DNA from: a virus | Direction: 5' to 3' (one strand) | IMG/VR virus record: IMGVR_UViG_3300028794_000003 | Location: 1-35,418 of that record | DNA: 35,418 nt | Shown: positions 31,985-35,418 of the stretch, in pieces | How positions within the stretch are numbered: position 1 is the first letter of the stretch | Layout of the letters: each line of letters opens with the position of its first letter | Notes under the pieces: model-generated | Told to the model about the DNA's origin: nothing | The model's database searches: none | What the model saw: only the letters and a program-made list of their open reading frames with translations | Program-made: the position numbers and the translations under genes

Positions 31985-32187
31985 TACTTTAGCTCAACCT
32001 TAGTAGCACTCAATCCTTTTTGACTCTTTTCTGCCACGAAAGTAACGACGTCATCAGGGTTGAGTGTTTTAAATCCTGCCTTTTGAATTTCCTTAAAGTG
32101 CACAAAATAATCTTTCCCGTCTGACATTATAAATCCAAACCCCTTTTTATTATCAAACCACTTCACAGTCCCTTCTTGCATGTTCAA
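31981..32187 (-). CDS. Cold-shock domain protein
   Basis: A 68-aa protein with the full CSD fold: GTVKWFDNKKGFGFI with RNP1 (KGFGFI, 15-20) and RNP2 (YFVHF, 27-31), then VVTFVAEKSQKGLSATKV. It is a single-strand RNA/DNA-binding chaperone, which can melt leader structures or act as an antiterminator. In this phage it ends the control/replication arm, downstream of the winged-helix replication gene. Both have structured or antisense RNAs nearby, so an RNA-chaperone role is reasonable. The ATG at 32187 follows AGGATTGAAC. Confidence 0.9.
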   Translation of the reverse strand: MNMQEGTVKWFDNKKGFGFIMSDGKDYFVHFKEIQKAGFKTLNPDDVVTFVAEKSQKGLSATKVELKY

Positions 32188-32264
32188 TCCTGTTTAAATT
32201 TCAAAAATAAGGGGCAAAATCAGTTGATAATAACGCGATCTCAAACTACCCCATGCCAACCTAC

Positions 32265-32498
32265 CTACTTTACCACAAAGTCTCTAGGAACGCCTGTATT
32301 TCCGTTTGCGTAATCTGGCATCCCATTTCTACTCCAAACCCCCACATGGCAATCCAAAGCCTCTTTTGGAACTAAGTCCGCTAACATATCGTTTTTATCC
32401 TCAGCACTCAAGAGCCTTAATGCAATTAACTTGGGACTAACTCCCCACTTGATGCCCAGATTGAATAGCTGTTTTTGACATTGCTCCTTGCTGGCCAC
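32265..32498 (-). CDS. Hypothetical protein, GTG start, overlapping rep gene
   Basis: 77 aa from GTG 32498, with AAGGAGAGGCTC just in front. The first 62 bases overlap the end of the winged-helix replication gene in another frame. The product has a helical N terminus (EQCQKQLFNLGIKWGVSPKL), IALRLLSAEDKNDML, and a C-terminal DCHVGVWSRNGMPDYANG. No family recognised. Such a partner gene overlapping the initiator is reminiscent of helicase-loader genes (lambda O-P, for example), but it is much shorter than P. Confidence 0.6.
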   Translation of the reverse strand: MASKEQCQKQLFNLGIKWGVSPKLIALRLLSAEDKNDMLADLVPKEALDCHVGVWSRNGMPDYANGNTGVPRDFVVK

Positions 32499-33393
32499 GA
32501 GCCTCTCCTTTTAGTTTTTTCGCCAATGCTGAAAAGTGTTTACGCCCCTCTCCCTGACTTATAGTCTGCAGAATAGCTTTATAAGCCTGGGCATTCTCTG
32601 CATATTGGACAAGCTTAGCCTTATGTTCTTCCTCCTCCTTATGACGAATTGACTGAGAACTTATGCCGTTAAATCCTTGAGGTATGTTCCATTTGCCTTC
32701 GCGTACTAGCTTAAGAGCAATGTTCACCTTCTTGATCACATGGTCATAGGTACGAAGGTGGCCGATGTAGAAGATAATCTGGGCAACCGTTTCGTCCTCT
32801 ATCAACTGATTTCGGTTTGCGACGGTTTTTTCGATGTGGTCTTTAATAGAACAATCATCAGAAAAAACAGAAACAGAGGGTTCTTTGTTTTGTTTTTCTT
32901 GGTAAACCTCTTGAGAAGACTCTTGTTTCTTTAGGTATGCTTTCCGTGCAGTCGGGACTGCATTCCGTGCAGTCGGGACTGCATTCCGTGCAGGGGTTGT
33001 CAAAAATTGTACAGGATTATCCCCATGATTTATATAGGATTCTTCTTCAGTGTTTTCGATTGGTGGTTTAAAATAGTTATATGTTTCGGAGACGTAAAAA
33101 CAGTTTGTTTTGCCGTATCTAAAATCATTATAGTTAGACCGGTGAATGACAAAATGGGTATGTTCTAATTCATTTAAAACGCTATAAGTTTTTCGTTCAG
33201 AGATACCGGCCCGGAGGGCTAGGCTTTTCACCGCAATGATGACAGTGTCACATTCCTCTTCGAAAGAAGTTAATTTACGTAACTGGGTATAAACCTTTAA
33301 AGCGTAGGGAGAAAAATTGTCCACACATCGCATATCACAAACTAAAAAAGGGTTTTTTCTTAAATTATTAGATTTTTTACGTGAAGATTTCAT
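32437..33393 (-). CDS. Winged-helix replication initiator with internal iterons
   Basis: A 318-aa protein with an N-terminal winged helix (about 25-112: SPYALKVYTQLRKLTSFEEE, IIAVKSLALRAGISERKTYS, VLNELEHTHFVIHRSN). It has a repetitive linker at about 130-155 (ARNAVPT repeated), an acidic polar stretch, and a helical C-terminal part. As in lambda O and related initiators, the linker DNA itself holds iterons, at 32942-32992. This points to an origin inside the gene. A Cro-like gene lies upstream in the same arm. A plus-strand promoter sits on its start codon. Alternative: plasmid-type RepA. Confidence 0.75.
   Translation of the reverse strand: MKSSRKKSNNLRKNPFLVCDMRCVDNFSPYALKVYTQLRKLTSFEEECDTVIIAVKSLALRAGISERKTYSVLNELEHTHFVIHRSNYNDFRYGKTNCFYVSETYNYFKPPIENTEEESYINHGDNPVQFLTTPARNAVPTARNAVPTARKAYLKKQESSQEVYQEKQNKEPSVSVFSDDCSIKDHIEKTVANRNQLIEDETVAQIIFYIGHLRTYDHVIKKVNIALKLVREGKWNIPQGFNGISSQSIRHKEEEEHKAKLVQYAENAQAYKAILQTISQGEGRKHFSALAKKLKGEARGQQGAMSKTAIQSGHQVGS
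32942..32992 (+). repeat. 21-bp iterons with internal dyad (origin candidate)
   Basis: Two perfect tandem 21-bp copies at 32942-32962 and 32963-32983 and a third partial copy (TTCCGTGCA, 32984-32992). Each full unit contains the perfect inverted repeat GCAGTC-GG-GACTGC. Tandem iterons with internal symmetry inside an initiator gene are the design of the lambda origin. The core CCGTGCA is the complement of TGCACGG, repeated three times in the other winged-helix gene. Confidence 0.75.
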
Positions 33394-33401
33394 GTTATAA
33401 T
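33393..33401 (+). promoter_or_regulatory. Extended -10 promoter on the rep start codon
   Basis: TG-T-TATAAT at 33393-33401, a perfect -10 with the TGn extension. The -35 region is only T-rich. It reads plus, away from the replication gene, whose start codon it overlaps. Polymerase here should also hinder translation-side transcription of the gene. RNA would start near 33407. Confidence 0.55.
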
Positions 33402-33406
33402 GACTC

Positions 33407-33502
33407 CGTGAGTGTAACAGAACCGGGCGGCGCTGTTAACGTTAAGGATACATCCGCAGTTTTTGGGTGCGGATCAGGGCGGGATGCCCTATTTCTCTTT
33501 TT
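33407..33502 (+). ncRNA. Candidate structured antisense RNA to rep leader
   Basis: The RNA expected from the promoter at 33393-33401 holds a stem ATCCGCA/TGCGGAT (33452-33458 with 33468-33474, nine-base loop). It ends in GGGC-GGGAT-GCCC (33477-33489) followed by a T-rich run to 33502, a fair rho-independent terminator. The length is about 90 nt. It is fully complementary to the leader of the replication gene, as with CopA-type or c4-like control RNAs. Resemblance to the c4 family was not testable. Confidence 0.45.
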
Positions 33503-33503
33503 A

Positions 33504-33746
33504 TTAAATTAGATCTAATTCTTCCAACATTTCCAATAAAGCATAAGTATAATTTTCTTCAGTTCCAAACCTCTTAACCACCTGATCCGAAAGCTCTTCT
33601 AGTGTATAATCTTTGTCTTCTAGAAGCATGCAAACATAGGTATACAGCCCTAGGTTCTCTAAATCATCAATTCTATCAATATATTTATTTTGTAAAACAA
33701 ACGCCACCGAAGCTGTTCGCCTAAAAGCAATCACATCACCCACCAT
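33504..33746 (-). CDS. Hypothetical protein, possible winged helix
   Basis: An 80-aa acidic protein with IAFRRTASVAFVLQNKYIDR at the start and two helical segments (NLGLYTYVCMLLEDKDYTLE and EELSDQVVKRFGTEENYTYA). The LEELSDQV..RFG part looks like a small HTH or a PqqD-like alpha fold, but I cannot place it. It precedes the antisense RNA region and the replication gene in the control arm. No strong ribosome-binding site is visible before its ATG. Confidence 0.55.
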   Translation of the reverse strand: MVGDVIAFRRTASVAFVLQNKYIDRIDDLENLGLYTYVCMLLEDKDYTLEELSDQVVKRFGTEENYTYALLEMLEELDLI

Positions 33747-33772
33747 AATAAACCCCGTTATAAATAATTATT

Positions 33773-33952
33773 TTAATAATGCGCCGTTAATTCTAACCCT
33801 AACTTCATCATCTCTTTAATCCACTCTTCAACGATATGAATTTCTTTTATGGTAAAGCTAAATTGGGTGTCGCTAGTATTTCGATCGTAAATTGAATTAG
33901 CGAGCTTTTCTAGCAATTGTGACGACATTACATTTACATCAATAGACATCAT
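33773..33952 (-). CDS. Small hypothetical protein behind structured leader
   Basis: A 59-aa frame from ATG 33952 with AAAAGGAGAC in front; the second ATG (33949) is also possible. The product is helical, with a SSQLLEKLANSIYDR helix and an amphipathic VEEWIKEMMKLGLEL helix. Its leader (33953-34110) contains two strong hairpins. Unknown family; probably a regulator or small partner. Confidence 0.5.
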   Translation of the reverse strand: MMSIDVNVMSSQLLEKLANSIYDRNTSDTQFSFTIKEIHIVEEWIKEMMKLGLELTAHY

Positions 33953-34029
33953 GTCTCCTTTTATTTTTTCTCATCATGAGATATCATGCGGATAGAGTTT
34001 TATTTCGCCTAAAAATAATTCTCTGTCCC

Positions 34030-34076
34030 TGGCTTTCGCCAACCGAATACCTTAGCGATTAACTAAAGTATTCGGT
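34030..34076 (-). promoter_or_regulatory. Structured leader: 14-bp stem plus GNRA hairpin
   Basis: On the minus strand a long hairpin (arms 34063-34076 and 34042-34055, 14 positions with one mismatch, seven-base loop) is immediately followed by TGGC-GAAA-GCCA (34041-34030). The two lie head to tail in the leader of the 59-aa gene, about 80 bases before its start. No T-run follows, so this is not an ordinary terminator. A regulatory RNA element is possible. Confidence 0.5.
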
Positions 34077-34110
34077 CATCTTAATATAAAAGAAAAACAA
34101 TTTACAGTGC

Positions 34111-34413
34111 TTAAATACCTGCTTCATTTTTAAGATGAATATAAAACTCAATAGTCTTTAAGGGAAACCCCCTAAACGATGGTATCTCATCTTTACTGCG
34201 CAAGAGCTCTTTAATGCAATCCTCTCTTCCTAAGATCTCTCTTACATGAGTCACATCTTTCAATAACTCGCGAATAATTTCATTGGCATGTATAGCTTGC
34301 ACCGTCTCCCAAAACTTAATATTTTCCATAGCCTCAAGGAGGCGTAAATTCGCAAAACTCTTCTCGATATCATAAGCCTTTAAAGTATGGTTAATTAATC
34401 CCTCTATCTCCAT
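34111..34413 (-). CDS. Hypothetical helical protein of control arm
   Basis: A 100-aa, nearly all-helical protein (LINHTLKAYDIEKSFANLRL, AMENIKFWETVQAIHANEII, then RELLKDVTHVREILGRED). It starts at the base before the Cro-like stop, so it is co-translated with it. Unknown family; possible anti-repressor or regulator by location. The C terminus ends FYIHLKNEAGI. Confidence 0.55.
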   Translation of the reverse strand: MEIEGLINHTLKAYDIEKSFANLRLLEAMENIKFWETVQAIHANEIIRELLKDVTHVREILGREDCIKELLRSKDEIPSFRGFPLKTIEFYIHLKNEAGI

Positions 34414-34590
34414 CTACTTGCTCCATTGCGTTTTTAACGCACCTTTAGTTATGCGCTCTAATTTATATTGTGCGTTTTCCGGCACAAATCCCCACTTCAA
34501 CCAATTCCCTAGCGTCGAGGTCGACATCCCTGTGAGCTTTCTAAAGTTGTACTGGCTGCCGTAGTACTTTTTAACATCTATAGGCGTCAC
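34414..34590 (-). CDS. Cro-like repressor with GTG start
   Basis: 58 aa from GTG 34590, preceded by GAGGAATGAT. The sequence TPIDVKKYYGSQYNFRKLTG, then MSTSTLGNWLKWGFVPENA and YKLERITKGAL matches the Cro/YdaS-type helix-turn-helix: a first helix around DVKKYYGS, recognition helix near STSTLGNW, and the G-(F/V)-VP and ERITKGAL ends typical of the family. It lies beside the face-to-face promoter pair, so it likely binds the repeated TTGAC(A/G)TAC there. No CI-like partner exists, so it may be the only repressor of the switch. Confidence 0.82.
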   Translation of the reverse strand: MTPIDVKKYYGSQYNFRKLTGMSTSTLGNWLKWGFVPENAQYKLERITKGALKTQWSK

Positions 34591-34639
34591 ATCATTCCTC
34601 TCTTTTTTATAAATATGTCATTATTTGTTATGCCGACTG

Positions 34640-34681
34640 TTGACATACGGGTATTATGAAGATATTATGTCTGTACGTCAA
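34640..34681. promoter_or_regulatory. Face-to-face overlapping promoter pair in a near-palindrome
   Basis: Plus promoter: TTGACA (34640-34645), 17 bases, TATTAT (34663-34668), reading into the early operon. Minus promoter: TTGACG (34681-34676), 17 bases, CATAAT (34658-34653), reading into the Cro-like arm. The two are exactly symmetric about 34660.5, with -35 boxes at the outer ends and the -10 boxes interleaved. The outer arms TTGACATAC and GTACGTCAA form an inverted repeat with one mismatch, likely the Cro operator. Confidence 0.85.
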
Positions 34682-34719
34682 TACCGACGCAGACTATATA
34701 AAGTAAAGAGGTATGTAAA

Positions 34720-35136
34720 ATGTTAAATTTAAACGAAGTAAATGAAAGAGAGTACTGCTTGTCTTTCAGTATTCAAGCGCTTGCTAAAGTAAATCGTCAG
34801 TTAGAAAAGCTATCGGAGAAAAGGGAAGAGCTAACTAAAAATATCATTGGCGCCATAGGCCATAATCATGAAGGCCAAAAAACTTATGAGTATGAGTCTT
34901 ATAAGCTAGAGATCAAAACACCATTCATTTATTCGCTAGACAAAAGTAAATATGAATCTGGTGAGTTTAATATCCCTAGAAAATTCGATCCTATTAAGAA
35001 AACCACTTCTTATTCAATTGACAAGAAATTATGTGATAAATATTTGCAAGAAGCGCCAGAAGACGTGCGTGAAGCTTTGATTGAGATTATTGATAAAAAG
35101 CCTGGGAAGGCTGCTGTACATATTAGGGAGAAATAG
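34720..35136 (+). CDS. DUF7173-like early phage protein
   Basis: A 138-aa protein, first in the early operon, with AAGAGG eight bases before the ATG. N-terminal helix (IQALAKVNRQLEKLSEKREE), NIIGAIGHNHEGQKTYEYES, then a strand-rich part (YKLEIKTPFIYSLDKSKYES, FNIPRKFDPIKKTTSYSIDK) and a KPGKAAVHIREK end. The layout matches the small phage family labelled DUF7173, regularly found before Sak4-type ATPases. It may assist recombination, but its biochemical role is unknown. One base separates it from the next start. Confidence 0.7.
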   Translation: MLNLNEVNEREYCLSFSIQALAKVNRQLEKLSEKREELTKNIIGAIGHNHEGQKTYEYESYKLEIKTPFIYSLDKSKYESGEFNIPRKFDPIKKTTSYSIDKKLCDKYLQEAPEDVREALIEIIDKKPGKAAVHIREK

Positions 35137-35137
35137 C

Positions 35138-35418
35138 ATGAGCAATACTGTATTGGTTATAGGACAATCAGGAAGTGGTAAGTCAACCTCTCTTCGTAAT
35201 TTAGATCCTAAATCCACATTTATTATTAACGTATTGGATAAGCCGTTGCCGTTTAGGTCATTTAAGAAGAACTATTCATCGGTAACTAAAGAAAATCAGG
35301 GAGGAAATTATTTTTCTACAAACGACTGGTCTACAGTAGTTCGCTGCGTTGAAATGGTCAATAAAGAACGACCTGAGATAACTACTTTGGTTATTGATGA
35401 TTGGCAGTATATTTTGGC
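35138..35418 (+). CDS. Sak4-like recombination ATPase, 5' part
   Basis: The start is ATG 35138, after TTAGGGAGAAATAGC. The Walker A motif is GQSGSGKST (residues 9-17). The frame runs off the contig end and continues in frame at base 3 of the window, to stop at 512. The whole protein is about 221 aa. The first base of the terminal overlap is in residue 52. Role and alternatives are given with the 3' part. Confidence 0.85.
   Translation, partial: MSNTVLVIGQSGSGKSTSLRNLDPKSTFIINVLDKPLPFRSFKKNYSSVTKENQGGNYFSTNDWSTVVRCVEMVNKERPEITTLVIDDWQYIL
35292..35418. repeat. 127-bp exact terminal overlap (right copy)
   Basis: Identical to bases 1-127. See the left copy: it marks circularity of the assembled genome. 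In any re-annotation one copy should be removed. Confidence 0.95.

Noticed and set aside
34020-34076. Resemblance of the GAAA-capped hairpin to a c-di-GMP riboswitch
   Set aside because: Only the CGAAAG...GGGAC piece fits; the other conserved halves of the aptamer are missing.

Overview
The window is one complete circular genome of about 35.29 kb, written with its first 127 bases repeated at the end. It belongs to a P22-like (short-tailed, headful-packaging) bacteriophage. The evidence is a contiguous set of large and small terminase, a 749-aa portal, scaffold, P22-type coat, gp4-like and gp10-like neck proteins, ejection proteins and several fibre-type proteins, all on the minus strand. The DNA is AT-rich and uses Shine-Dalgarno starts. 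The host is probably a gammaproteobacterium, because the two phage proteins copied from RNA polymerase (alpha CTD and sigma region 4) resemble the gammaproteobacterial sequences almost residue for residue. I cannot name the host. There is no integrase, no CI-type repressor, no tRNA and no CRISPR.

Layout. (1) The early/replication operon on the plus strand runs from 34720 across the contig join to about 6570. It encodes a DUF7173-like protein, a Sak4-like recombination ATPase, a phage SSB with a classic acidic tail, a Cas4-like nuclease, an alpha-CTD-bearing protein, a sigma-region-4 protein, a small membrane protein, an SF2 helicase with zinc motifs, a DUF6378-like protein and several small unknowns. 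(2) The minus-strand late region runs from 31224 down to 6525: terminases, head, neck, ejection proteins, a 15.8-17.3 kb accessory island, six or seven fibre/decoration proteins, small basic proteins, a T4-type lysozyme and a VRR-NUC nuclease. (3) A control/replication arm (34590 to 31981, minus) holds a Cro-like repressor, unknowns, a winged-helix replication initiator with lambda-O-like internal iterons, and a cold-shock protein. Three small plus-strand genes sit at 31415-31984.

How it may work. Two promoters face each other at 34640-34681 inside a 42-bp near-palindrome. Polymerase can probably occupy only one, so the Cro-like/replication arm and the early operon should exclude each other. 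The early operon makes two adjacent RNA-polymerase mimics: an alpha CTD on a coiled-coil stalk, and sigma region 4 on an XRE-like DNA-binding head. They probably redirect host RNA polymerase, plausibly to the divergent 31.2-31.4 kb region. There two promoters share an AT-rich UP-like tract and several palindromes, and one of them reads into the terminase/late operon. This pair is the most interesting system in the window.

Replication may resemble that of a plasmid. Two winged-helix genes (32437-33393 and 16250-16804) each carry three copies of the heptamer TGCACGG in their coding sequence. Each also has a candidate plus-strand promoter and hairpin RNA antisense to its leader. Gene boundaries come from reading frames, start codons and ribosome-binding sites. 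Family names come from recognition of motifs and order, with no database search.
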